DNA of 26,218 nt from a virus. Positions 14,531 through 20,686 of this stretch are shown in pieces. The translations under genes and the position numbers were made by a program. Positions within the stretch are counted from its first letter, which is position 1; every line of letters starts with the position of its first letter. The stretch spans positions 1-26,218 of the IMG/VR virus record IMGVR_UViG_3300046777_002030, one strand, 5' to 3'. The notes beneath the pieces are model-generated. The model was not told the DNA's origin and made no database searches. It was given only the letters and a program-made list of their open reading frames with translations.

Positions 14531-15581
14531 TATTCTTCTTAGCAATTTGTTCAGCAATCCATGCGTATGTCTTACGAATACCTTCTTCTAGAGTCTGAGA
14601 ATAATCCCAACCGAGTTCTCTGCGAACCACATCATTGTTGGAATTACGACCGCGAACACCCAGAGGAGCATCAAGTTTGTGCTGTCTCTGGACATTTTTA
14701 CCAGAAACTTTTGCAGCAGTTTCAACAAGTTGATTAATGGTTACCATTTCCTCAGAACCAATATTGACTGGTCCTATGAAATTAGAATCCATCATTCTAC
14801 GGGTTGCTTCGATGCATTCATCAATATACAGGAAGGAACGAGTTTGTAAGCCGTCTCCCCACACCTCGATGGTTCCACCTTCCTCTGGAAGGTAGGCGAC
14901 CTTGCGGCAGATTGCTGCAGGGGCTTTTTCTCTTCCACCTTCCCAGGTCCCTTCGGGGCCAAAGATATTATGATAACGAGATACGCGAACAGGTATGCCG
15001 TAGTTCCGATGATAAGCAAAGTATAGTCGTTCTGAAAAAAGTTTTTCCCAACCATATTCCGAATCGGGGTTAGCAGGGTAAGCGGATTCTTCACGGCAAT
15101 CAGGGTTATCGGGATCTAGTTGATTATGTTCTGGATACATGCAAGCAGAACCAGAATAGAAAATCTTAGTAGTGTTCTTACCAACTCGTTCATTCATCTG
15201 ACGCTGCATCTCAAGCACATTCAGATTAATCGTGACTGAATTGTGCATGATATCCGCATCATTTTCGCCAGTGAAAACAAATCCCGCACCGCCCATATCA
15301 GCAGCGAACTGATAGATCTCATCAAAAGACTGGATATAACGATAGGGAACTGACTGATAGAAGTTACCACGATCCCCTTTGTACTCAAGTACACGACGAA
15401 CAAACTCCACATCCCGAAGATCTCCCTGAATGAATTCATTAGCTTCGGTAGGAGAAAACTCTGGACGCTTGAGGTCTACACCACGAACCCAATAACCTTC
15501 AGATCGCAGTCTCTTAACCATATGACTTCCGATAAAGCCACCGGCACCAAGTACAAGTGCCTTCTTAATATATTGACTCAT
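14520..15581 (-). CDS. GDP-mannose 3,5-epimerase
   Basis: 353 residues from ATG 15579-15581. It closely follows the plant GDP-mannose 3,5-epimerase, which makes GDP-L-galactose (and GDP-L-gulose) from GDP-mannose. The NAD-binding motif GAGGFIG is at 12-18, then FAADMGGAGF. The active site has SGSACMYPE (Ser145, Cys147), Tyr176-Lys180 in YGWEKL, and Lys219 in GTWEGGREKAPAAICRK. GDGLQTRSF and GVRGRNSNND are also diagnostic. Relative to the plant enzyme, as I recall it, Cys145, Tyr174, Lys178 and Lys217 are each shifted by exactly two. The in-frame extension back to 15869 runs through the promoter and terminator and is not coding. It is the first gene of the glycan operon and is preceded by a terminator-promoter module. 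Confidence 0.92.
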   Translation of the reverse strand: MSQYIKKALVLGAGGFIGSHMVKRLRSEGYWVRGVDLKRPEFSPTEANEFIQGDLRDVEFVRRVLEYKGDRGNFYQSVPYRYIQSFDEIYQFAADMGGAGFVFTGENDADIMHNSVTINLNVLEMQRQMNERVGKNTTKIFYSGSACMYPEHNQLDPDNPDCREESAYPANPDSEYGWEKLFSERLYFAYHRNYGIPVRVSRYHNIFGPEGTWEGGREKAPAAICRKVAYLPEEGGTIEVWGDGLQTRSFLYIDECIEATRRMMDSNFIGPVNIGSEEMVTINQLVETAAKVSGKNVQRQHKLDAPLGVRGRNSNNDVVRRELGWDYSQTLEEGIRKTYAWIAEQIAKKNNEN

Positions 15582-15615
15582 ATTTTGATCAAAAATAATA
15601 ATCTCTTTAGTATAT

Positions 15616-15644
15616 ATTATACTAAAAAAGGTGGGTTTATGCAA
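15616..15644 (-). promoter_or_regulatory. Sigma70-type promoter of the glycan operon
   Basis: Minus strand: TTGCAT (15639-15644), 17 nt, TATAAT (15616-15621), about 35 nt before the GME start. The -35 spans the loop of the upstream terminator hairpin and the spacer contains its T tract. It is the only clear promoter seen for the 13-gene operon. Confidence 0.75.
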
Positions 15645-15651
15645 CCCACCT
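15622..15651 (-). terminator. Rho-independent terminator overlapping the glycan operon promoter
   Basis: A 9-bp stem, AGGTGGGTT/AACCCACCT (15629-15637 with 15643-15651), and a 5-nt loop, followed on the minus strand by TTTTTTAG. It ends the upstream unit that starts at 17936. Confidence 0.85.
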
Positions 15652-15803
15652 CTGTAACTCAGGCTCGCCACCAATTTTGAGTACGAGAAAATTGGAAACT
15701 CGGCGGGGTTTCCCCATCCACACCAGTCGGCATATTTAATGTCCAGTCCGACGAGGACATAAGGGGTCATTTTGACTCCACCACTTGGTTTTAAGAAACC
15801 AAG
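15652..15803 (-). ncRNA. Structured untranslated region, possible small RNA
   Basis: About 140 nt with no good gene lie between the 75-residue membrane protein and the terminator. On the minus strand they can form CTTGGTTT/AAACCAAG (15784-15803, around the stop codon), ATGTCC/GGACAT, GGGG-AAA-CCCC, and CCAATTTT/AAAATTGG inside an outer CGCC/GGCG pairing. With the terminator at 15629-15651 this looks like the body of a structured 3' RNA. All three reading frames give short peptides. No named RNA family is recognised. Confidence 0.4.
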
Positions 15804-16018
15804 AAAAGTTGGGTTAACTTTGATATCTCGGTAATACCAAAGAATGCACATAAGAATAGTACATCCCAAAGTTTGAGTTTAATAGCAAAAGGTACTGTAA
15901 GAAAACCTCCAATACACTTTAACAATAAACCGTTTTTGAAATCTCCCCATAACATGATTTGATAACCAATTATAAGGAAAAGGTTCCCAAGATATCTTAG
16001 GACACTTGTTTTAGACAT
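15791..16018 (-). CDS. Small membrane protein, 75 aa
   Basis: A 75-residue, strongly hydrophobic protein with two or three membrane segments (YLGNLFLIIGYQIMLWGD; LLLKCIGGFLTVPFAIKL; WDVLFLCAFFGITEISKL). A GGGAG Shine-Dalgarno lies about 13 nt before the ATG. It resembles conserved short hypothetical membrane proteins that I associate with cyanomyoviruses, but no function is known to me. It follows the 2OG oxygenase gene after a 51-nt gap containing a perfect 8-bp hairpin (16045-16067). Confidence 0.7.
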   Translation of the reverse strand: MSKTSVLRYLGNLFLIIGYQIMLWGDFKNGLLLKCIGGFLTVPFAIKLKLWDVLFLCAFFGITEISKLTQLFLVS

Positions 16019-16044
16019 AAGGGGTTTGCTCCCGACCAGTACTG

Positions 16045-16067
16045 TTATAGTCCATCCGTGACTATAA
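16045..16067. repeat. Perfect 8-bp inverted repeat
   Basis: TTATAGTC and GACTATAA flank a 7-nt loop in the gap between the oxygenase stop and the 75-residue gene. No T run follows on the minus strand, so it is not a standard terminator for these genes. It could stabilise or process the mRNA. Confidence 0.5.
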
Positions 16068-16069
16068 AA

Positions 16070-16729
16070 TTATTTTTTAAATCCCGTTCCACTAGTATCA
16101 GTAAAAATTGGAGTTTGCGTGGTAAAATTAATATTTAAAATAATTCTGAACGGACTTTCCTTTGGATGCGAAGATGCATGAAACTGGTGTCCATTAAAAA
16201 TTAAAATTTTATTTTTTTGTGGAGTAACTCTTTTTTGTATTGTATATTCTTTTCTATTTCTACCTAAATGCCATCTTTGTTCTACAGTTAGTCCACAATT
16301 TGGATCATCATATTCATTAAACAAAAATGTGTCTCCATCAGAGTCATTTAGATAATAAATTGCAGAATAATGATCATCTTGATAATCTGTATGAGGAGTA
16401 TTATGTAGATCGGCATCTGGAGTTTTTGGATGCAACGCTAATCTAAGTCTTGTAAAATTACAAGGAGTTTTTACTAAATCTTGAATGTCATCTAAAAGAG
16501 GAACAAATAAATTTAAATACTCCGTAATTTGACCTTCCAATAATAGACTATGAGTAAATCCTATTTTATTTTTAGTAGGATCTACAGGATTATCTCCATA
16601 GGTTACATCCAAGGGATTAAAGTTCCAAGGAAAGCCGGTTGGACCAGAAACCAATTTATACATTCTGTCAGAATAACTTGTCCCAACAAAATCTTCAACA
16701 ATAATTGATGGATGAATTTTATTTTTCAT
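16070..16729 (-). CDS. 2OG-Fe(II) oxygenase (prolyl-4-hydroxylase-like)
   Basis: 219 residues with the double-stranded beta-helix ligand set of the 2OG-FeII_Oxy_3 group: His113 and Asp115 in HTDYQDDHYSAIYYLN, distal His184 in NGHQFHASSHP and the 2-oxoglutarate-binding Arg195 in PFRIILNINF. The segment GDTFLFNE between them is typical. Such genes are frequent in T4-like cyanophages, but their substrates are unknown. It follows a methyltransferase with a 2-nt gap. Coding sequence is very AT-rich, like the methyltransferase and unlike the glycan operon epimerase. Confidence 0.85.
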   Translation of the reverse strand: MKNKIHPSIIVEDFVGTSYSDRMYKLVSGPTGFPWNFNPLDVTYGDNPVDPTKNKIGFTHSLLLEGQITEYLNLFVPLLDDIQDLVKTPCNFTRLRLALHPKTPDADLHNTPHTDYQDDHYSAIYYLNDSDGDTFLFNEYDDPNCGLTVEQRWHLGRNRKEYTIQKRVTPQKNKILIFNGHQFHASSHPKESPFRIILNINFTTQTPIFTDTSGTGFKK

Positions 16730-16731
16730 TA

Positions 16732-17412
16732 TTAAGCCTGAACAGTGTATATTGGGGTATTATCTACTTTACGAATTACAGTAAAACTATTTTGTACTAC
16801 TTTATGTGGTTCAAAGAAAGAAATTAACTCAAAATCATTTCTATTTTTTTGTTCCAATTTTAGTTCTGTAACAAACAATCTCCCAAGTAAATTTGATAAA
16901 GTAGAGTGAATAATTAGTATTCCACCTAAAGAAAGTTTATCAAAAAATGCATTGAAAACTTCCATGTATTTTTGCCCACTACCAAAATCTAACCAAATAA
17001 AATCATATTCAATATTTTTATCTTGAATTTGATTCATAAAATCATAAGCAGAACAAAAATTAAATTTTACATATTGATCTAAATTTTGTTCTTGGAGAAC
17101 ACTTAAAACATTTTTGTAATTTTCTCCACAAAGTTTGTCTGATCCATCTTCAATAATTTCAAGAGATGGGTTATATTCTTTTTCCCAAAATTCTTGATTT
17201 GCAATTTGATAGTGTTGTTTTGTATTGATTTCTTTTTTAATATCTTCAATTGCTTTGGTTAAGAAAATAGTGGAGTATCCACATCCAACTTCAATCAATT
17301 GTTTTGGTCTACAACATTTTATCAATGAATATAAAAATATTGATACATTTTCAGTATCAAAATCATTATTAATCAGTGATTGAAATTTTGTATTTGCAAA
17401 TTCCTCTTTCAT
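16732..17412 (-). CDS. SAM-dependent methyltransferase (class I), unknown substrate
   Basis: 226 residues with the SAM-binding motif LIEVGCGYST at 39-48, an acidic motif II region (LEIIEDGSD) and the motif IV/V strand DFIWLDFGSG at about 137-146, followed by GGILIIHSTLSN. This is a Rossmann-fold methyltransferase, probably acting on an O or N of a small molecule or sugar. It has no recognisable substrate domain. AT-rich codon use and a 2-nt gap to the 2OG oxygenase suggest that the two were acquired together and act on one substrate. Confidence 0.75.
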   Translation of the reverse strand: MKEEFANTKFQSLINNDFDTENVSIFLYSLIKCCRPKQLIEVGCGYSTIFLTKAIEDIKKEINTKQHYQIANQEFWEKEYNPSLEIIEDGSDKLCGENYKNVLSVLQEQNLDQYVKFNFCSAYDFMNQIQDKNIEYDFIWLDFGSGQKYMEVFNAFFDKLSLGGILIIHSTLSNLLGRLFVTELKLEQKNRNDFELISFFEPHKVVQNSFTVIRKVDNTPIYTVQA

Positions 17413-17426
17413 AATAAGAGATTAAA

Positions 17427-17666
17427 TTAATCTTTTACATAACAGGGAACGCGATCTGGATCTAACCATTTCGCATACTCAATATCCTCCATTGCAGTAG
17501 AACATTGTAGCACATTATCAAAAAGATAAATGTCATTCCATCGTTTAGTGTAATGATCTTTCTTTTGCATTCTATAATCAGGCATACCATTGAGTTCAAT
17601 GATACCCTTTTGAACAAATCTATATCCTTCTCGTTCAAGAAGAATTTTAGGGAGTGTTTCAATCAC
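17427..17666 (-). CDS. Hypothetical protein, 79 aa
   Basis: No family is recognised. The frame overlaps the upstream gene by four bases (ATGA, 17663-17666), a strong sign of a real coupled gene. It is a soluble protein with a basic middle (MQKKDHYTKRWND) and an aromatic and acidic C-terminus ending in VPCYVKD. There is no signal peptide or membrane segment. Confidence 0.65.
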   Translation of the reverse strand: MIETLPKILLEREGYRFVQKGIIELNGMPDYRMQKKDHYTKRWNDIYLFDNVLQCSTAMEDIEYAKWLDPDRVPCYVKD

Positions 17667-17884
17667 GATACGAGAACTCCTTCAGCTTCAAGATCATTAT
17701 AGATATACTCCATAAGAATGTCATAATCATCCAAAGGATCTCCAGAGAAGATCGCACCATTAGATTCATAAAACTTACGGACTTTCTTGAAGAGTTTTGG
17801 ATTCTTTACATCAAGATAAGATTCTCCGTTCGCAGCAGACTTCAAAGTTTGAATGTCTTTTTTGAATTTAGCAGTGAGTGACAT
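17663..17884 (-). CDS. Hypothetical protein, 73 aa
   Basis: No family is recognised. It is a small soluble protein with a basic helix at the N-terminus (MSLTAKFKKDIQTLKSAANG) and an acidic C-terminus (LDDYDILMEYIYNDLEAEG). It is the first gene after the near-consensus promoter at 17908-17936, with an AAGG element upstream of the ATG, and is coupled to the 79-residue gene by a 4-nt overlap. Probably expressed early. Confidence 0.7.
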   Translation of the reverse strand: MSLTAKFKKDIQTLKSAANGESYLDVKNPKLFKKVRKFYESNGAIFSGDPLDDYDILMEYIYNDLEAEGVLVS

Positions 17885-17907
17885 TTGATTGTTTTGTTTA
17901 CCTTGTT

Positions 17908-17936
17908 ATTATAGGGTTTGGACTTGAAAAAGTCAA
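17908..17936 (-). promoter_or_regulatory. Sigma70-type promoter of the 73-aa gene unit
   Basis: Minus strand: TTGACT (17931-17936), 17 nt, TATAAT (17908-17913), 24 nt before the ATG. The -35 lies inside a small CTTGA/TCAAG hairpin. The unit downstream runs to the terminator at 15622-15651. Confidence 0.8.
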
Positions 17937-17960
17937 GAAGGACAATTTGAGAAGTGTCCA

Positions 17961-18033
17961 TGCTGGTTGCGAGGATCGAACTCGCCTCCCATCGATTATG
18001 AGTCGATTGCATTCGCCAGATTGCTAAACCAGC
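17961..18033 (-). tRNA. tRNA with CAT anticodon (Met, or Ile2)
   Basis: Cloverleaf read on the minus strand: acceptor GCTGGTT/AACCAGC, anticodon stem ATCGA/TCGAT with loop CTCATAA, T loop GTTCGATCC. The anticodon is CAT. Elongator Met and lysidine-modified Ile2 cannot be separated by eye. The 3' CCA is not encoded. Confidence 0.9.
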
Positions 18034-18037
18034 AAAG

Positions 18038-18109
18038 TAGGACTGCAGGGAATTGAACCCTGTTCACACCGTTATAAGCAGTGGGCTTTAACCAATAAGC
18101 AACAGTCCC
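18038..18109 (-). tRNA. tRNA-Ile (TAT anticodon)
   Basis: Acceptor GGGACTG/CAGTCCT with a terminal G-U pair, anticodon stem CACTG/CGGTG with loop CTTATAA, T loop GTTCAATTC. It reads AUA, a codon common in AT-rich phage genes but rare in GC-richer hosts. Only 4 nt separate it from the CAT tRNA. Confidence 0.9.
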
Positions 18110-18121
18110 ATAAAAATTAAA

Positions 18122-18289
18122 TCAACAACCTTCTTCGTGATCTGTATAGATGCGTATGAGTTCCTCATCCGCAGGAACCATTACACATGTATTTTTTCCG
18201 TCTGATATTCCTATATGTTCACCGTTCTCAACTCTCTCAATCATTTCGTCCCAGCGTTCTTGAAACTCTTGCACTGTGTAGATTTCCAT
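18122..18289 (-). CDS. Phd/YefM-like antitoxin, no toxin partner seen
   Basis: 55 residues from ATG 18287-18289. A longer frame would start inside tRNA-Pro and is rejected. The pattern IYTVQEFQERWDEMIERVENGEHIGISDGKNTCVMVPADE matches the Phd/YefM antitoxin fold: a TVQEF start, an amphipathic helix with IERVENGE, then two strands ending in VMVP. In Phd-type systems this N-terminal domain binds operator DNA and the tail neutralises a toxin. Here the C-terminal tail is short, and no RelE, Doc or VapC-like gene lies beside it. It sits between tRNA-Pro and tRNA-Ile in the same transcript. Neutralising a host toxin is one possible role; simple regulation is another. Confidence 0.65.
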   Translation of the reverse strand: MEIYTVQEFQERWDEMIERVENGEHIGISDGKNTCVMVPADEELIRIYTDHEEGC

Positions 18290-18297
18290 AGTTTTTG

Positions 18298-18305
18298 TAT
18301 TTATA
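18298..18305 (-). promoter_or_regulatory. Candidate T4 late promoter of the antitoxin-like gene
   Basis: The minus strand reads TATAAATA, the exact T4 late consensus, in the 18-nt gap between tRNA-Pro and the antitoxin ATG. With the usual start-site spacing, the mRNA leader would be only a few nucleotides, which weakens the case. Confidence 0.35.
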
Positions 18306-18307
18306 AG

Positions 18308-18381
18308 TCGGGCATGAGGGATTTGAACCCCCGACATCCTGCTCCCAAAGCAGGCGCGCTACCAAACTGCGCTAATGCCCG
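18308..18381 (-). tRNA. tRNA-Pro (TGG anticodon)
   Basis: Acceptor CGGGCAT/ATGCCCG, anticodon stem CCTGC/GCAGG with loop TTTGGGA, T arm GGGGGTTCAAATCCCT. Discriminator A. First transcribed gene after the promoter at 18393-18421. Confidence 0.92.
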
Positions 18382-18392
18382 ATTACTAGTAT

Positions 18393-18421
18393 ATAGTAAC
18401 ACTAATGATCCTTCTTGTCAA
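18393..18421 (-). promoter_or_regulatory. Sigma70-type promoter of the tRNA-Pro unit
   Basis: Minus strand: TTGACA (18416-18421), 17 nt, TACTAT (18393-18398), 11 nt before the tRNA-Pro 5' end. The -35 overlaps the TGA of the halogenase gene. No terminator separates them, so halogenase transcripts may read into the tRNAs. Confidence 0.75.
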
Positions 18422-19998
18422 GTGTAAAATTTTTTTTGTAAATATTCAAAAAGTGTTGGAGAATTTTCAGCGACTTGATTCCATTTGACTTTTAATTGAT
18501 CCCAAGAATTATCAATCTGATTAACCAATTCCACAGGATTAAATGTTTTATTGTAAAAATTTTGATTTAAAATATGTTCTTTTGATAAGAAATTATAATT
18601 TAATCCATTAGATATACATGCAACACCATTAAAAGCATCATGTTGGTGGATTAAATTTTTTCTTACAACTGCAGAATAAAATGTATCGTACATATCTCCG
18701 TCTACAATTCTGTTGGAAGTAGAAATTTTTGAAACATATTTCCAATATTCACTATCATCTCTTTGAGAAAGTAAATAGTGCAATGAAACAAATTTACAAA
18801 ATCCATCATATTTTCTCTTACATACTAAATTATATCCATCGACATCCCATTGATTTACATTTTCTCTTTCAATAATATTTACTAATTGCATTAAAAATTC
18901 ATGTACAGTAAAAAGACCATTACTTTCTAATGGTTCTATAAACCCTGCAGATAGTCCTATAGCTACTACATTTTTAACCCAAGTTCTTTCATGAATACCT
19001 ATCCTCATTTCAATATCTTTAAAAGATAAATCTTCAGTTATTCTTTCTTCACATGAAATTGTAGTCTTTGTTTTCAAGAATTGTTTAAACTCCTCCAAAG
19101 CATCTTCCTTAGAAATAAATTTATCGCTGTAAACATATCCGGTTCCAATACGAGACCATAAAGGAATATTCCAAACCCATCCATTAGAAATAGCTGTGCA
19201 ATTAGTATAAGGTTCTAATTCTACTTTTTTATCAATATAGGGGATTTGTGTAGCCCATGCCCTATTATTTGGAATAATGTCATTATATGAAATAAAAGGT
19301 TCTTTTAAAGATGAACCAATCAATAAACTTTTCCAACCAGTACAATCAATAAAAAGATCAGCAAAAAGTTCTGTACCATCATCTAATATAACTTTTTCCA
19401 CTCCATCATCATTTACACATACTTTTTTTATTTCAGATCTAATTCTCTGTACTCCTTTAGGTTGACAATAATTATTAGCTAACCACTCAGCAAAAAGAGT
19501 TGCATCAAAATGATACGCTGAATCAGTTCTTAAACAAAAATTTTCAAGTTCCCCATTATCATTTTCATTTATTTTATTTTTTTCAATCAAAGAAACTATT
19601 GGATAGTGACATAAAGCATAATCACTTGCAGGAGTTTCTGGTTTAAATATTTTTTTATACAACCAACTTTTGGATCCCAACATAAAACAAGGGCCCATAA
19701 ATGGATTACCAAATGGATAATGAAAACTACCAGAATTTTTTTTATAAAAGTCAGTAAATTTTATACTTAACTTCAACGAAGCATTTGTATATTTAAAAAA
19801 ATCTTTTTCATCTATACCCAAACAATCTACCCAAAATTTAATATAACCCAATGTACTTTCACCTACACCAATAATTGGAATATTGGGACTTTCTACTACT
19901 GTAATATCTTTATTAGGAAAAAATTTAATTAAAGTTGAAGCTGACATCCAACCAGCAGAACCTCCACCTACTATAACAATTTTATTTGACTTATACAT
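18418..19998 (-). CDS. Flavin-dependent halogenase (tryptophan halogenase family)
   Basis: 526 residues from ATG 19996-19998, the full length for PrnA-type halogenases, which use FADH2, O2 and halide to chlorinate or brominate an aromatic substrate. The FAD motif GGGSAGW is at 11-17 and GVGESTLGYIK near 45. Lys76 in NASLKLSIKF matches the catalytic Lys79 of PrnA. WVWNIP at 274-279 is the halogenase WxWxIP signature, and FIEPLES includes Glu355 equivalent to PrnA Glu346. So the reaction core is intact. The segment that contacts tryptophan in PrnA (YETFDYEFKNFW) is poorly matched here (YDTFYSAVVRKNL), so the substrate may not be tryptophan. A flavin reductase is not encoded nearby. The gene is strikingly AT-rich: 15 G/C in the 60 bases 18421-18480, against 31 in 20761-20820. 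It has its own promoter. Confidence 0.9.
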   Translation of the reverse strand: MYKSNKIVIVGGGSAGWMSASTLIKFFPNKDITVVESPNIPIIGVGESTLGYIKFWVDCLGIDEKDFFKYTNASLKLSIKFTDFYKKNSGSFHYPFGNPFMGPCFMLGSKSWLYKKIFKPETPASDYALCHYPIVSLIEKNKINENDNGELENFCLRTDSAYHFDATLFAEWLANNYCQPKGVQRIRSEIKKVCVNDDGVEKVILDDGTELFADLFIDCTGWKSLLIGSSLKEPFISYNDIIPNNRAWATQIPYIDKKVELEPYTNCTAISNGWVWNIPLWSRIGTGYVYSDKFISKEDALEEFKQFLKTKTTISCEERITEDLSFKDIEMRIGIHERTWVKNVVAIGLSAGFIEPLESNGLFTVHEFLMQLVNIIERENVNQWDVDGYNLVCKRKYDGFCKFVSLHYLLSQRDDSEYWKYVSKISTSNRIVDGDMYDTFYSAVVRKNLIHQHDAFNGVACISNGLNYNFLSKEHILNQNFYNKTFNPVELVNQIDNSWDQLKVKWNQVAENSPTLFEYLQKKFYT

Positions 19999-20025
19999 TA
20001 ACAACGCATACTATGATATAAAAAA

Positions 20026-20054
20026 ATTATACTATTTTTTATGCCCTCTGTCAA
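20026..20054 (-). promoter_or_regulatory. Perfect-consensus sigma70 promoter of the halogenase gene
   Basis: Minus strand: TTGACA (20049-20054), 17 nt, TATAAT (20026-20031), 28 nt before the ATG. The -35 and spacer lie in the last codons and stop of the 50-residue membrane protein gene. Confidence 0.85.
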
Positions 20055-20184
20055 ACGGAGCCCAATGTTGCCAGTTGTATTTGTGAATTGCCCAGATACC
20101 CATAATAGGCAGCACAATCAAAATATATCCAAGAAATCCAAGTGTATAAGGGTTTTCAAGAACCCATCGTGCGAAGTGTCCCAT
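20032..20184 (-). CDS. Small membrane protein downstream of PTOX, 50 aa
   Basis: 50 residues (ATG 20182-20184, TAG 20032-20034). One hydrophobic span (YTLGFLGYILIVLPIMGIWAI, about 13-33) is followed by an aromatic and basic tail (HKYNWQHWAPFDRGHKK). It begins 1 nt after the PTOX stop, so it is coupled to PTOX and may assist or anchor it in the thylakoid membrane. That role is inference from position only. The last codons carry the halogenase promoter. Confidence 0.65.
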   Translation of the reverse strand: MGHFARWVLENPYTLGFLGYILIVLPIMGIWAIHKYNWQHWAPFDRGHKK

Positions 20185-20185
20185 T

Positions 20186-20686
20186 TCAGATCATCTCCAT
20201 CGCTCTTTCTAATTCTATGTAATGATTCATTTCATCCACTGCGATCTCTGCAATCTTTGCATCATCCTGATGATCCCAGAAGTACTCTAAGTAAGTTTCT
20301 GTTGCGTGAAACTCAATACCTGAGTTCAAGTGATAAGCAGAAACAGGAGCAAGAAAATAATAACCCACCATAGTCCAATAATAGATGAGAACCAAATGAT
20401 AAGCGAAAAAGCGATCAACCCAGCGATCTGCTCCGCCACGCGACTCCATTTCTCTGAGGTGTTCGGTTTCATTAATTGTCTGTGCGAAGTGTTCTTTCAT
20501 TAAGTAGTAATGTTCTTCTGTTCGGAGACCTAATGATTCTCTGAGATGAAGGACACTGAGAAAAGCGAAGTAGGGTGCTCTGGCGATTGTTTCCAGAACC
20601 CAGAATCTTTGGATTGGTAGATCACGGTAGAGGAAGTCAATGATAGCTACCGTGATTGATAGAACTACATCATTGAACTTTCTCAT
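20186..20686 (-). CDS. Plastoquinol terminal oxidase (PTOX, alternative oxidase family)
   Basis: 166 residues, shorter than plant enzymes and typical for cyanophage PTOX. It oxidises plastoquinol and reduces O2 to water at a di-iron centre on the thylakoid surface. The six expected iron ligands are present: Glu32 in LETIARAPYF, Glu73 and His76 in NETEHL, Glu125 in IEFHATETY, and Glu152 and His155 in VDEMNHYIEL. GGAG precedes the ATG, and the start overlaps the upstream gene by four bases (ATGA). Placed after talC, zwf and gnd, it fits the known cyanophage strategy of keeping electron flow while carbon fixation is held back. Confidence 0.92.
   Translation of the reverse strand: MRKFNDVVLSITVAIIDFLYRDLPIQRFWVLETIARAPYFAFLSVLHLRESLGLRTEEHYYLMKEHFAQTINETEHLREMESRGGADRWVDRFFAYHLVLIYYWTMVGYYFLAPVSAYHLNSGIEFHATETYLEYFWDHQDDAKIAEIAVDEMNHYIELERAMEMI

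Noticed and set aside
15652-15790. Glutamine riboswitch (glnA or downstream-peptide motif) or tRNA-like element
   Set aside because: The conserved core sequence of the glutamine motifs is not seen and no cloverleaf forms; only generic hairpins are supported.
15582-15869. In-frame 96-codon N-terminal extension of the GDP-mannose epimerase
   Set aside because: It would run through a strong terminator and the -35/-10 promoter; the ATG at 15581 starts right before the Rossmann motif as in known epimerases.
18290-18337. Longer start of the antitoxin-like gene
   Set aside because: The extra 16 codons lie inside tRNA-Pro; the ATG at 18289 begins exactly at the Phd-type motif.
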